NCBI RefSeq assembly: GCF_019112525.1
Contig: NZ_CP077800.1
Coordinates: 3,968,001-4,032,000, forward strand
Reading direction: 5' to 3'
Length of the DNA stretch: 64,000 nt
From: Modestobacter sp. L9-4
Lineage (GTDB): Bacteria > Actinomycetota > Actinomycetes > Mycobacteriales > Geodermatophilaceae
The translations under genes were made by a program, and so were the position numbers. A model generated the notes under the pieces. That model saw only the letters and a program-made list of their open reading frames with translations, had not been told where the DNA came from and made no database searches. This document shows, one piece after another, positions 54,366 through 62,697 of this stretch. Numbering within the stretch: position 1 is the first letter of the stretch; each line of letters opens with the position of its first letter.

Positions 54366-55369
54366 TGACGCCGCCGGCGGCCGGTGACCTGGCCGGGGCG
54401 GCATTGGTCACCGAGCCCGGGCAGCCGCCCGAGCACGCCCGGCACCCGGCTCCGGGGCCCCGGCCGGGCCGCACGCTGGTCCGGGTGACGGCCGCCCCCG
54501 TCGTCCCGCTGGACCTGCTCTGCGCCTCCGGGACGTCGTACTTCGGTCGGCCCGCCGTCCCGTACGTGCCCGGCGTGCAGGGCGTGGGGGTCGTCGCGGA
54601 CTCCGCGGCCCACCCGGTGGGCGCCCGCGTCTTCGTCGCCACCTCCGCGGGGATGGCGCCGGGGGACGGCAGTCAGGCGCAGTGATGCAGCGTGCCGGAC
54701 GCCGACGTCGTGGTCCTGGACCCCGACGACGGGCTGGCCGACGCCGCGGTCGCCGCGATCGGCCTCTCCGGGGTCGCCGCCTGGGCGGCGCTGGGCAGCC
54801 GGGCGCAGCTGCAGCCCGGCGAGTGCGTCCTGGTGCTGGGTGCTGGGGGAGCGGTCGGCCAGGCGGGCATCGGCGCGGCCCGCGCCATGGGGGCCGGCCG
54901 GGTGGTCGCGGTGTGCCGGCCCGGCGCCGCGGTGACGCGCGCACGGCAGGCCGGTGCCGACGCCGTCGTGGAGCTGGGACCGGACGCCGACGAGCTGGTC
55001 ACGCTGCTGGCCGAGGCCGTCGGCGGCGCCGCCGACGTGGTGCTCGACCCGGTGTTCGGTGCCGTGGCGACCGCCGCGAGCCGGGTGCTCGCCCCGGGCG
55101 GGCGGCTGGTCAACCTGGGCAGCGTCGCGGGGGACACCGCGGAGTTCGCCTCGGCACTGCTGCGCAGCCGGAGCGCCTCCGTGCTCGGGTACACCAACAA
55201 CGCTCTCGGCCCCGACGAGCGCGCCACCGCACTGCGCGCCGTCCTGGCCCGCGCCGCGGCCGGGGAGCTCACCGTCGCCCACGAGACGCTGCCGCTGCGC
55301 GACGTCCGGCGGGCGTGGGAACGGGCAGCGGCCGGCTCCGGCGACCGGCTCGTCCTCGTCCCCGACTGA
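54365..55369 (+). pseudogene. Zinc-type quinone oxidoreductase gene interrupted by in-frame TGA
   Basis: From ATG 54365 the frame encodes a GroES-like domain (LVRVTAAPVVPLDLLCASGT, YVPGVQGVGVV, ARVFVATSAGMAPGDGS) to TGA 54683-54685. Without any shift it continues as CSVPDADVVVLDPDDGLADA, the Rossmann motif VLVLGAGGAVGQAGIGAA, and ends at 55369. In related medium-chain reductases one aromatic residue stands before the Cys, so TGG-to-TGA is the simplest explanation. GTG 54692 might allow a separate C-terminal product. Selenocysteine is unlikely and no SECIS hairpin was recognised. Nonsense mutation or sequencing error. Confidence 0.8.
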
Positions 55370-55411
55370 GCACCCGTCCGGCTGGGCGGTGCGACTGCGT
55401 GGACGAGGAGG

Positions 55412-56281
55412 TCACACCGTCTGGCCGGGCAGGTCGCAGACCAGGACGAGCGTGCCGGGCACCAGTGCGCCGCGCTCGGGCGACCACTGGCCCCACGTCT
55501 GCGTGCGGCCCGGCGTCCACTCCGGCTCGACCAGGTCGGTGAGCACGAAGCCCGCGCCCACCACCGCGCGCACCCAGTCGCCGATCGTGCGGTGGTGCTC
55601 CACGTAGACGGTGCGGCCGCGGTCGTCGGTCTCGACGTACGGCGTCCGGTCGAAGTAGGAGGCCACCACGCGCAGGTCGTCGGGGTCGGGGGAGTCCGGC
55701 ATCGGCCAGCGCATCGGGTGGTTGACCGAGGCCACGAGGCGGCCGCCGGGCACGAGCACCCGGGCCACCTCGGTGAGCACCGCCCGGGCGTCACTGACGA
55801 AGGGCAGCCCGCCGAAGGCCGAGCAGGCCAGGTCGACGCTGGCGTCGGCCAGCGGCAGCGCCCCGGCGTCGGCCTGCAGCAGCGGGACGGCGACACCGGT
55901 GCTGCCGTTGAGCTCCGCGGCCCGGGCGAGCATCCCGCCGGAGACGTCGAGGGCGACCGGGGAGGCGCCGGCCAGCCGCAGCCAGCGGGAGCACGGCGCC
56001 GACCCGCAGCCGATCTCCAGCACCCGGCGTCCGGCGACGTCCCCGAGCAGGTGCGCGTCGGCCTCCCGCAGGCCCTCGGGGCACCACAGGAAGTCGGTGT
56101 CGCCGAGGTCGGAGCCGTGCTCGGCGAGATAGGCCGGGGCCGCGGCGTCCCACCAGCCGCGGTTGGCGCGGGCCGACTCGGCCGGGCCGGTGGGCCGCCG
56201 GGTGACGCCGCCGGCGGCCGGGTAGCCGTCCTCGGCGAGCGGCAGGACGGCCGGGGGGCGGGGGCCGGGGGTGGGGTCCAT
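55412..56281 (-). CDS. Class I SAM-dependent methyltransferase
   Basis: This 289-residue protein has motif [17 protein letters not shown] (about residue 90), the acidic strand [27 protein letters not shown], and the post-motif [19 protein letters not shown]. The last is typical of ubiquinone/menaquinone-type methyltransferases acting on small molecules. The N-terminal [20 protein letters not shown] segment is the usual lead-in for this group. Substrate unknown. It is convergent with the damaged oxidoreductase gene and divergent from rpsA. Confidence 0.85.
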   Translation of the reverse strand: MDPTPGPRPPAVLPLAEDGYPAAGGVTRRPTGPAESARANRGWWDAAAPAYLAEHGSDLGDTDFLWCPEGLREADAHLLGDVAGRRVLEIGCGSAPCSRWLRLAGASPVALDVSGGMLARAAELNGSTGVAVPLLQADAGALPLADASVDLACSAFGGLPFVSDARAVLTEVARVLVPGGRLVASVNHPMRWPMPDSPDPDDLRVVASYFDRTPYVETDDRGRTVYVEHHRTIGDWVRAVVGAGFVLTDLVEPEWTPGRTQTWGQWSPERGALVPGTLVLVCDLPGQTV

Positions 56282-56356
56282 GACCCGGCGATGGTGGCAC
56301 GCCCGGTGTCGCCGATCCGGTGCCGGACCCGGATGGACCCGCCTCCCACAGGTACG

Positions 56357-56362
56357 TACCAT
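56357..56362 (+). promoter_or_regulatory. Candidate -10 (TACCAT) of rpsA
   Basis: TACCAT lies about 140 bases ahead of the rpsA ATG, predicting a leader of about 135 nt. No clear -35 was seen. The leader has only a weak, distant GGAG, as often for rpsA, so leader-based autoregulation is possible. Confidence 0.4.
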
Positions 56363-56503
56363 GGAGGACCACGCCTGAGGTCTGTGGCGACGACCCCCTG
56401 TCCGGGGTGCTCGGCACGGCCCTCTCCCGTGATCTTCCCCGTGGTCCACCTGGGCCGCGGGTGTCCTGTCCCTTCGCATCCCCCGTCCGGAGCACTCGAC
56501 TTC

Positions 56504-57976
56504 ATGACCTCCACCCAGGTCCGTCCCGACAGCACCCCCCAGGTCGCGGTGAACGACATCGGCACCGCCGAGGACTTCCTCGCCGCCATCGACCAGACCA
56601 TCAAGTACTTCAACGACGGCGACATCGTCGAAGGCGTGATCGTCAAGGTCGACCGGGACGAGGTGCTGCTGGACATCGGCTACAAGACCGAGGGCGTCAT
56701 CCCCTCGCGTGAGCTGTCCATCAAGCACGACGTCGACCCCACCGAGGTCGTCAAGGTCGGCGACGAGGTGGAAGCCCTCGTCCTCCAGAAGGAGGACAAG
56801 GAGGGCCGGCTGATCCTGTCCAAGAAGCGCGCACAGTACGAGCGCGCCTGGGGCACGATCGAGGCCAAGAAGGAGGCCGACGAGGTCGTCACCGGCATCG
56901 TCATCGAGGTCGTCAAGGGCGGCCTCATCCTCGACATCGGCCTGCGCGGGTTCCTCCCCGCCTCGCTGGTCGAGATGCGTCGCGTCCGCGACCTGCAGCC
57001 CTACGTGGGCCGCGAGCTCGAGGCCAAGATCATCGAGCTCGACAAGAACCGCAACAACGTCGTCCTCTCCCGCCGGCAGTGGCTGGAGCAGACCCAGTCC
57101 GAGGTCCGCAGCGAGTTCCTCAACAAGCTCGCCAAGGGCCAGGTCCGCACGGGCGTCGTCTCCTCGATCGTCAACTTCGGTGCCTTCGTGGACCTGGGTG
57201 GCGTCGACGGCCTGGTGCACGTCTCCGAGCTGTCCTGGAAGCACATCGACCACCCGTCCGAGGTCGTCGAGGTCGGCCAGGAGGTCACCGTCGAGGTCCT
57301 CGACGTCGACCTGGACCGTGAGCGGGTCTCCCTGTCGCTGAAGGCGACGCAGGAGGACCCGTGGCGTCAGTTCGCCCGCACGCACCAGATCGGGCAGGTC
57401 GTGCCCGGCAAGGTCACCAAGCTGGTGCCCTTCGGTGCGTTCGTGCGCGTCGACGAGGGCATCGAGGGCCTGGTCCACATCTCCGAGCTGGCCGAGCGCC
57501 ACGTGGAGATCCCGGAGCAGGTCGTGCAGGTCGGCGACGAGATCCTGGTCAAGGTCATCGACATCGACCTGGACCGCCGCCGCATCTCGCTGTCGCTCAA
57601 GCAGGCCAACGAGGGCGTCATCGGCGACGAGGAGCAGTTCGACCCCGCCGCCTACGGCATGTCCGCGTCCTACGACGAGCAGGGCAACTACATCTACCCG
57701 GAGGGCTTCGACCCGGAGACCGGCGAGTGGCTCGAGGGCTACGACGAGGCCCGCGAGCGCTGGGAGAAGCAGTACGCCGACGCCCAGGCCCGCTTCGAGG
57801 CGCACCGCAAGCAGATCGCCGAGGCCAAGGCGGCCGACGCCGAGGCAGCTGCCGGTGGCAGCTACTCCAGCGCCGCCGAGGTCGACGACGACGAGAGCGG
57901 TGCCTCGACCGGTGGCACCCTGGCCTCCGACGAGGCGCTCGCCGCGCTGCGCGCCAAGCTCGCCGGCGGCGAGTGA
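56504..57976 (+). CDS. rpsA: 30S ribosomal protein S1
   Basis: This 490-residue protein has four S1 RNA-binding domains, seen as repeated VxG.V..I...[18 protein letters not shown] patterns ([77 protein letters not shown]). The C-terminal 130 residues are acidic and unstructured ([20 protein letters not shown]). It brings mRNA to the 30S subunit and, in actinobacteria with four domains, supports translation of leadered mRNAs. ATG 56504 gives [10 protein letters not shown]. Confidence 0.96.
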   Translation: MTSTQVRPDSTPQVAVNDIGTAEDFLAAIDQTIKYFNDGDIVEGVIVKVDRDEVLLDIGYKTEGVIPSRELSIKHDVDPTEVVKVGDEVEALVLQKEDKEGRLILSKKRAQYERAWGTIEAKKEADEVVTGIVIEVVKGGLILDIGLRGFLPASLVEMRRVRDLQPYVGRELEAKIIELDKNRNNVVLSRRQWLEQTQSEVRSEFLNKLAKGQVRTGVVSSIVNFGAFVDLGGVDGLVHVSELSWKHIDHPSEVVEVGQEVTVEVLDVDLDRERVSLSLKATQEDPWRQFARTHQIGQVVPGKVTKLVPFGAFVRVDEGIEGLVHISELAERHVEIPEQVVQVGDEILVKVIDIDLDRRRISLSLKQANEGVIGDEEQFDPAAYGMSASYDEQGNYIYPEGFDPETGEWLEGYDEARERWEKQYADAQARFEAHRKQIAEAKAADAEAAAGGSYSSAAEVDDDESGASTGGTLASDEALAALRAKLAGGE

Positions 57977-58000
57977 CCGCACCGCTGAGCTGATCAGCAC

Positions 58001-58699
58001 ATGACCGTGCGCCGTCCACCCACCCGGGTGGGCGGCGCACGGTCGTTCGTGGGGCTGGTGGGGCTGGTGGTGCTCGCGGGGTGCACCGGCAGCCCGGACG
58101 GCGCCGACGTCGCCGCGCCCAGCAGCAGTGCGCCGCCGCCGTCCACGTCGGCCCCCGCCACGACGGCGGCGCCGGCGTACCAGCTCCCGACGTCCTGCTC
58201 GGGGCTGCTGTCGCTCCGCCAGCTCGACCAGGCCCTCGGGACGGCGCTGCCCGGGCAGACCACCTACACGGTCGGCACCCCGCAGCCCGAGATCGGCCGC
58301 ACCGGCCGGATCACCTGCGGCTTCGGCGTGGTCCCGGCCACCGCCGACACCGGCGCGGGTGACCCGCTGCTGGAGCTGTCGGTCTTCACCTACACCGACG
58401 AGCAGTCCGCTGCCGACCGGGTCGACGCCACCGTCGACGCGCAGCAGGCCAAGGGGGTGCGGTTCGACGAGGCCGTCGTGCCCGGCGCCTCCGCCGTCCT
58501 GCTCACCGGGCCCGAGGAGGCGACGCTGATCGCCACGGTCGGGTCCCGCACCTACTCGCTGTCGATCGTGCCCGGCATCCTCGACGGGCCGGGCACGCTG
58601 CCGGCGCTGCAGCAGCTGATGGGTGACGTGCTCACCGCGGACACCCCCGTGCCCACGGGCACCCCGGCCGGCACGGCCACGGCCTCACCGACGGGCTGA
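58001..58699 (+). CDS. DUF3558-like secreted lipoprotein
   Basis: This 232-residue protein has a basic N-terminus, a hydrophobic core and lipobox LAGC (Cys28), then a Ser/Pro/Ala linker and a globular domain: SCSGLLSLRQLDQALGTALP and RITCGFGVVP are like the DUF3558 family of actinobacterial lipoproteins. A Pro/Thr tail ends it. The ATG at 58001 is needed because the arginines of the signal come from codons 4-14, but those codons also form the rpsA terminator hairpin. GTG 58028 is a weaker alternative start. Confidence 0.75.
   Translation: MTVRRPPTRVGGARSFVGLVGLVVLAGCTGSPDGADVAAPSSSAPPPSTSAPATTAAPAYQLPTSCSGLLSLRQLDQALGTALPGQTTYTVGTPQPEIGRTGRITCGFGVVPATADTGAGDPLLELSVFTYTDEQSAADRVDATVDAQQAKGVRFDEAVVPGASAVLLTGPEEATLIATVGSRTYSLSIVPGILDGPGTLPALQQLMGDVLTADTPVPTGTPAGTATASPTG
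58003..58044 (+). terminator. rpsA terminator hairpin overlapping the lipoprotein start
   Basis: GACCGTGCGCCGTCCACCC (58003-58021) pairs with 58026-58044 over the loop ACCC: 19 pairs, one of them G-T. It starts 27 bases after the rpsA stop and lies within codons 1-15 of the next gene. Confidence 0.8.
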
Positions 58700-58710
58700 C
58701 GCGCCGTCCA

Positions 58711-58730
58711 GCGGGCCGTGAGCGGCCCGT
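58711..58730 (+). terminator. Short hairpin after the lipoprotein gene
   Basis: CGGGCCG-TGAG-CGGCCCG, seven pairs plus a flanking G-T, 12 bases after the stop. Confidence 0.5.
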
Positions 58731-58787
58731 GCGGGACGACGGCCCACCCGGTGCCGCACGGCGGCGTCCCGGGGGTCCTGCGACGGG

Positions 58788-59045
58788 TCAGAGGCTGAGG
58801 ATGATCGCGAACGCGGTGCGCGGGCGGCCACCGGCGTTGGCAAGGAAGTCCCACGTGTGCCGGCCGGCGGAGACACTCGGCATCAGCGCGCGGAAGAGCG
58901 CGGTCCCACGGCGGGTCTGCGGCAGGCGCTCACGCACGCCGGGCAGGTCGGCCACCCGGAGGCCGGCGGGGTTCTCGATGCGGTGCCGACCGCGGGGGAG
59001 GGTGCCGACGGTCGACGGTGCGCCTTCGAGCGTGGAGCGGGTCAT
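58788..59045 (-). CDS. Small hypothetical protein
   Basis: This 85-residue frame starts MTRSTLEGAPSTVGTLPRGR and ends TAFAIILSL. It has balanced composition with both polar and hydrophobic residues and no strong signal peptide. Its reading lies between the lipoprotein and coaE, opposite to both. I do not recognise a family. The ATG at 59045 was preferred over the longer start at 59084; an AGAGGCAGG stretch precedes it. Coding status is likely but unproven. Confidence 0.55.
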   Translation of the reverse strand: MTRSTLEGAPSTVGTLPRGRHRIENPAGLRVADLPGVRERLPQTRRGTALFRALMPSVSAGRHTWDFLANAGGRPRTAFAIILSL

Positions 59046-59223
59046 GGTCGGTCCTGCCTCTCTGCTGTGGCGGGGGAGTTCCACCGGGACGAAAGGTAAG
59101 TCCTGTGACTGGTGTGACGAGCGACGACGCGCCGGGCGCGACGCGCCGTGACCTCACCGAGACGGAGGACCCCCTCGCCCGCACCTCTCGCGAGCTCGCG
59201 GCAGGGCCTGCGCGGGCCCGGTC

Positions 59224-59229
59224 TACGGT
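59224..59229 (+). promoter_or_regulatory. Leaderless-type -10 (TACGGT) of coaE
   Basis: TACGGT, CGCCGG, then GTG 59236. Confidence 0.6.
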
Positions 59230-59235
59230 CGCCGG

Positions 59236-59832
59236 GTGCTGAGGATCGGGTTGACCGGTGGGATCGGGTCGGGCAAGAGCACGGTCGCCGCGCTGCTGGC
59301 CGGGCGCGGGGCGCAGGTGGTGGACGCCGACCGGATCGCCCGCGAGGTGCTGGAGCCCGGCACACCGGGGCTGGCGGCAGTCGTCGCGGAGTTCGGGCCC
59401 GGGGTCATCGGCGCGGACGGCGCGCTGGACCGGGCCGCCCTGGCGTCGATCGTCTTCGGCGACCCCGCGGCCCGGGCGCGCCTCGACGGCATCGTCCACC
59501 CACTGGTGCGTGCCCGGGCCGCTGAGGCGGTCGCTGCCGCCCCCGCGGACGCGGTCGTGGTGCAGGACGTCCCCCTGCTCGTGGAGACCGGGCAGGCGGG
59601 CAGCTTCGACCTGGTGCTCGTGGTGGAGGCCGACGCCGGCACCCGGCTGGCGCGGCTGGTCGGCCGCGGGCTGTCCGCGGACGACGCCCGGGCACGGATG
59701 GCCAGCCAGGCGACCGACGGGCAGCGGCGGGCCGTCGCCGACGTGGTGCTGCGCAACGACGGCGACCGGGCGGCGCTGGCCGCGGCGGTGGACCGGTTCT
59801 GGGACGAGCGGGTGGCCCCGACCCTCGGCTGA
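59236..59832 (+). CDS. coaE: Dephospho-CoA kinase
   Basis: This 198-residue kinase phosphorylates dephospho-CoA in the last step of CoA synthesis. The P-loop GLTGGIGSGKSTVAALLA begins at residue 5; VVDADRIAREVLEPGTPG, HPLVRARAAEA and VVQDVPLLVETG are family motifs. It lacks the UPF0157 extension found in some actinobacterial CoaE. Leaderless GTG start. The 195 bases that follow contain no gene I recognise before the tRNA-cluster terminator. Confidence 0.93.
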   Translation: MLRIGLTGGIGSGKSTVAALLAGRGAQVVDADRIAREVLEPGTPGLAAVVAEFGPGVIGADGALDRAALASIVFGDPAARARLDGIVHPLVRARAAEAVAAAPADAVVVQDVPLLVETGQAGSFDLVLVVEADAGTRLARLVGRGLSADDARARMASQATDGQRRAVADVVLRNDGDRAALAAAVDRFWDERVAPTLG

Positions 59833-60026
59833 CCGCCGTCCGGTCCAGCAGGCGCCCGGGGCCTGTGCGCTCAGCGGGGCGTGCGCAAGCCGCCGACCCC
59901 GCCGAGCGCACAGTGGGCGAGGCAGCGGCGGCGTGCGGCGCGGTGCGCCTCGGTCGTGCGGCGGCCGCTGTGCGGCGCGGCGCGGTGCCTCAGCGGCGCG
60001 GGTGGCCGTGACCGGCTCCTGGCATG

Positions 60027-60063
60027 ACGAAGGCCCCCGGGTCGGTGACCTGGGGGCCTTCGT
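60027..60063 (-). terminator. Terminator of the Gly-Cys-Val tRNA cluster
   Basis: ACGAAGGCCCCC pairs with GGGGGCCTTCGT (12 pairs), with an inner GGTC/GACC stem. It sits one base beyond the encoded CCA of tRNA-Val and is strong enough to work in both directions. Confidence 0.85.
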
Positions 60064-60064
60064 G

Positions 60065-60139
60065 TGGTGGGCGATACTGGGATCGAACCAGTGACCTCTT
60101 CCGTGTCAGGGAAGCGCGCTACCGCTGCGCCAATCGCCC
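60065..60139 (-). tRNA. tRNA-Val(GAC)
   Basis: The minus strand gives acceptor GGGCGAT/ATCGCCC, D arm GCGC/GCGC, anticodon arm CTTCC-CTGACAC-GGAAG (anticodon GAC), T arm CTGGTTCGATCCCAG, discriminator A and encoded CCA. Last tRNA of the cluster. Confidence 0.97.
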
Positions 60140-60193
60140 GTCCCGGTCTCGCGACCGGACCCACCTCCACGCTCGTGCTCCGCGGAGGAGACG

Positions 60194-60264
60194 AGGTGGA
60201 GACGGGATTTGAACCCGTGTAGACGGCTTTGCAGGCCGTTGCCTCGCCTCTCGGCCACTCCACC
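60194..60264 (-). tRNA. tRNA-Cys(GCA)
   Basis: Acceptor GGTGGAG/CTCCACC, anticodon arm ACGGC-CTGCAAA-GCCGT (anticodon GCA), T arm ACGGGTTCAAATCCCGT, discriminator U as expected for Cys. CCA is not encoded. Confidence 0.97.
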
Positions 60265-60305
60265 GCACGCCAGGCGCCGGTCTGAGACCAGCGCCCGGGG
60301 TTCCG

Positions 60306-60377
60306 AGCGGATGACGGGATTCGAACCCGCGACCCTCACCTTGGCAAGGTGATGCTCTACCACTGAGCCACATCCGC
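60306..60377 (-). tRNA. tRNA-Gly(GCC)
   Basis: Acceptor GCGGATG/CATCCGC, D arm GCTC/GAGC, anticodon arm TCACC-TTGCCAA-GGTGA (anticodon GCC), T arm CGGGTTCGAATCCCG, discriminator U. First tRNA of the minus-strand cluster; CCA not encoded. Confidence 0.97.
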
Positions 60378-60405
60378 AGTGCCCCGCTCTCGCGGTGCGT
60401 GGAGA

Positions 60406-60435
60406 ACTCTAACCGACCCGGTTCTGGGGGTTGAA
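60406..60435 (-). promoter_or_regulatory. Promoter of the tRNA cluster
   Basis: On the minus strand TTCAAC (60430-60435), 18 bases, TAGAGT (60406-60411), 29 bases before the tRNA-Gly 5' end. Confidence 0.55.
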
Positions 60436-60509
60436 CCGGGGGGGTACCCGGGGTGTCCCCGAGGGCGTTCCTGCAGGTCAGCGGCGTACGCGGGCCTGCA
60501 GGAGGCGGT

Positions 60510-61013
60510 TCAGGCGCCCGAGGGGTCCGAGCCGCCCTGCAGCAGCGCCAGCAGCTCGTCGTCGACGCGGAGCGCCTCGCTCTCCTGTCCGACGGCCACC
60601 AGCTGCTCCGTCTCGCGCAGGAAATCGCCCACGACGGCGGCCGACAGCTCGAACAGCGCCTCGCCCGAGGGTGCACGCAGCTGCAGGAAGAGCACGTCGA
60701 GCCCACCGCGGGCCGGCCACAGCCGCACGTCGCCCTCGCCGGCCGGCCCGGTGAGCCCGGAGCGCAGCAGGTCGCGGCTCAGCAGCCACTCGACGCCGCC
60801 GTCCTCGTCCGGGCCGTCCTCCAGGCCGTGCAGGGCGCCGTCGTCCAGCCCGCGGTCGAACTCGTCCTCGCCGCCGTCGCCGAAGCGGACCCGGACGGCG
60901 AAGGGGTCCTGCGCGTCGTAGACCAGTGCCGCCGGCACCGCCGTCCACGACTGGGGGCCGACCAGGTGGAGGGTGGTCCGTGCAGTGCAACCAGAGCTCG
61001 GGTAGCGCGCCAT
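60510..61013 (-). CDS. SsgA-family sporulation/cell-division regulator
   Basis: This 167-residue protein has the SsgA/SsgB pattern: PAALVYDAQDPFAVRVRFGD, VEWLLSRDLLRSGLTGPAGE, GDVRLWPARG and APSGEALFELSAAVVGDFLR. These proteins guide septum placement or peptidoglycan turnover in morphologically complex actinobacteria. It fits a genus with a complex cell cycle. Divergent from the ECF sigma gene (173 bp between starts). An N-terminal extension GCTART precedes the usual beta strand. Confidence 0.88.
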   Translation of the reverse strand: MARYPSSGCTARTTLHLVGPQSWTAVPAALVYDAQDPFAVRVRFGDGGEDEFDRGLDDGALHGLEDGPDEDGGVEWLLSRDLLRSGLTGPAGEGDVRLWPARGGLDVLFLQLRAPSGEALFELSAAVVGDFLRETEQLVAVGQESEALRVDDELLALLQGGSDPSGA

Positions 61014-61186
61014 GTCCCTGTAACGACCCAGAACGGGCCCCGGTCACGCATGCTCTCGGCGTGTCGCGCCCCTGGCGCCTCACGAGTCACACGAGTGCAC
61101 ACCCGTCACCCGGGAGTGGGAGGTCGCCGGCCCGGTCGATGTGAGTGAACCGATCCGGGGCCACGCGCCGAACGTGTCGTGTGACC

Positions 61187-61813
61187 ATGGGCCTCGTGAC
61201 TCGACCTGCGCGCAGCACCGAGGACGGCGCTGCCGACCTCGAACTGCTGCGGCGGGTCGCTGCGGGCGACCGTGGCGCCATCGACGACCTGTACCAGCGG
61301 TTCCGCCGTCCGGCCTTCGCGCTGGCGCGCCGGGTGCTGGCCGACGACGTGCTGGCCGAGGACGTGCTGCAGGACGTGTTCCTGGGCATCTGGCGCGACC
61401 CGGGGGCCTTCGACGGCGCCCGCGGCAGCGTGGCCTCCTGGCTGCTGACGATGGTGCACCACAAGGCCGTCGACGCCGTCCGGCGCGAGGAGTCCCACCG
61501 CCGCCGCACCGCGCGCGCCGAGGACGACCTGGCGCTGTCGGCGCCGGTGCAGACCAGCGACGTCGAGGACGACGCCTGGGAGCGGATGGAGGCCGGCCGC
61601 GTGCGCAGCGCGCTGCGGGCACTGCCCGAGCCGCAGCGCGAGGCGCTGACCCTGGCCTACTACGGGGGCTACACGCAGCGGGAGGTGGCGGCGCTGACCG
61701 GCACCCCACTGGGCACCGTCAAGACCCGCATGCTCGCCGGGATGCGCCGGCTGAAGGACACGCTCGGCACCGGCATGCCCGGCATCACCCCGGCCGACGG
61801 GACGACCCGATGA
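61187..61813 (+). CDS. ECF RNA polymerase sigma factor
   Basis: This sigma-70 family factor of 208 residues has region 2 (AIDDLYQRFRRPAFALARRV, LAEDVLQDVFLGIWRDPGAF, SWLLTMVHHKAVDAVRRE) and region 4 (RALPEPQREALTLAYYGGYT, REVAALTGTPLGTVKTRM). It is of the SigK type controlled by an RskA-like membrane anti-sigma. GTG 61196 is an alternative start. The anti-sigma gene overlaps by four bases (ATGA), so the pair is co-produced and the sigma is released on an extracytoplasmic or redox signal. Confidence 0.93.
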   Translation: MGLVTRPARSTEDGAADLELLRRVAAGDRGAIDDLYQRFRRPAFALARRVLADDVLAEDVLQDVFLGIWRDPGAFDGARGSVASWLLTMVHHKAVDAVRREESHRRRTARAEDDLALSAPVQTSDVEDDAWERMEAGRVRSALRALPEPQREALTLAYYGGYTQREVAALTGTPLGTVKTRMLAGMRRLKDTLGTGMPGITPADGTTR

Positions 61814-62697
61814 CCGCCCCCGGCCAGCCCGGCCGCGAGGACGCGCACCGGACCTGGGACGAGCTCGCCGTCGGCTGGGCGCTGCACGCCCTCGAGCCCG
61901 AGGACGAGACGCTCTTCGCCGCCCACCTGCGCACCTGTGACCGCTGTGCCCAGACCGTGGCCGACACCGCCGAGGTGATGGCCGCCCTGGCCGGCGACCT
62001 GCCCCCGGCCGAGCCCTCCGACGCGCTGCGGGACCGGCTGCGGGCCGCGGTCGAGGAGACCGAGCAGGTGCCGCCCGCCGAGCTCCCCGCACCCGCTCCC
62101 GAGGTGCCGGCCACCCCGCGGGCCCTCGAGCGCCCCACCCGTGTCCCGCTGGGGGCCAGCCCCTACGGCAACCTCCGTGCACCGCTGCCGCCCCGGCACC
62201 TCGACCGGCGGCCGGCCTGGCGTCGGGTGCTGCCGACGGCCCTCGTCGCCGCGGCCCTGGCCGCGGTGCTCGCGCTCGGGGCATGGAACGTGGTGGTCAC
62301 CGGTGACCGGGACACCGCCCGCACCCAGGCGGAGGAGCAGAGCCGGGTGATCGACTCCCTGCTGCAGCCGGGCCGGGCCACCATCGCCCCGATGACCGAG
62401 AACGGGCGCGCCGTCGCCACCGTGGTCGCCCGCGACGGTCAGGTGCAGGTGCTCACCGACGGCCTGCCGGTCAACGACGCCGCCGCCCAGACCTACGTCG
62501 TGTGGGGGATGCGTGCCGACTCCCCGGTGGCCCTCGGCACCTTCGACGTGGTCACTCCCCAGATGGACCTGCGGACCGTAGGCTCGGCGGCAACCGGGCT
62601 GGACGACTACTCCGCCTACGGCATCAGCATCGAGCCCGGTCGACAGGCTCCGACGACACCGTCGGAGATCGTCGCGACCGGGCAGGTGACCAGCTGA
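61810..62697 (+). CDS. Anti-sigma factor, RskA-like with zinc-finger (ZAS) domain
   Basis: This 295-residue protein has an N-terminal anti-sigma domain with the zinc motif HLRTCDRC (His39, Cys43, Cys46), a proline-rich cytoplasmic linker, a single transmembrane helix (LPTALVAAALAAVLALGAWN, about residues 144-163) and an extracytoplasmic RskA-type domain (YVVWGMRADSPVALGTFDVV). It binds and holds the upstream sigma factor. Signal-dependent proteolysis is known for relatives, inferred here. Confidence 0.92.
   Translation: MTAPGQPGREDAHRTWDELAVGWALHALEPEDETLFAAHLRTCDRCAQTVADTAEVMAALAGDLPPAEPSDALRDRLRAAVEETEQVPPAELPAPAPEVPATPRALERPTRVPLGASPYGNLRAPLPPRHLDRRPAWRRVLPTALVAAALAAVLALGAWNVVVTGDRDTARTQAEEQSRVIDSLLQPGRATIAPMTENGRAVATVVARDGQVQVLTDGLPVNDAAAQTYVVWGMRADSPVALGTFDVVTPQMDLRTVGSAATGLDDYSAYGISIEPGRQAPTTPSEIVATGQVTS

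Noticed and set aside
54683-54685. Selenocysteine codon in the quinone oxidoreductase
   Set aside because: The family uses an aromatic residue here, not a cysteine, and no SECIS-like hairpin is recognisable just downstream; a nonsense change is simpler.
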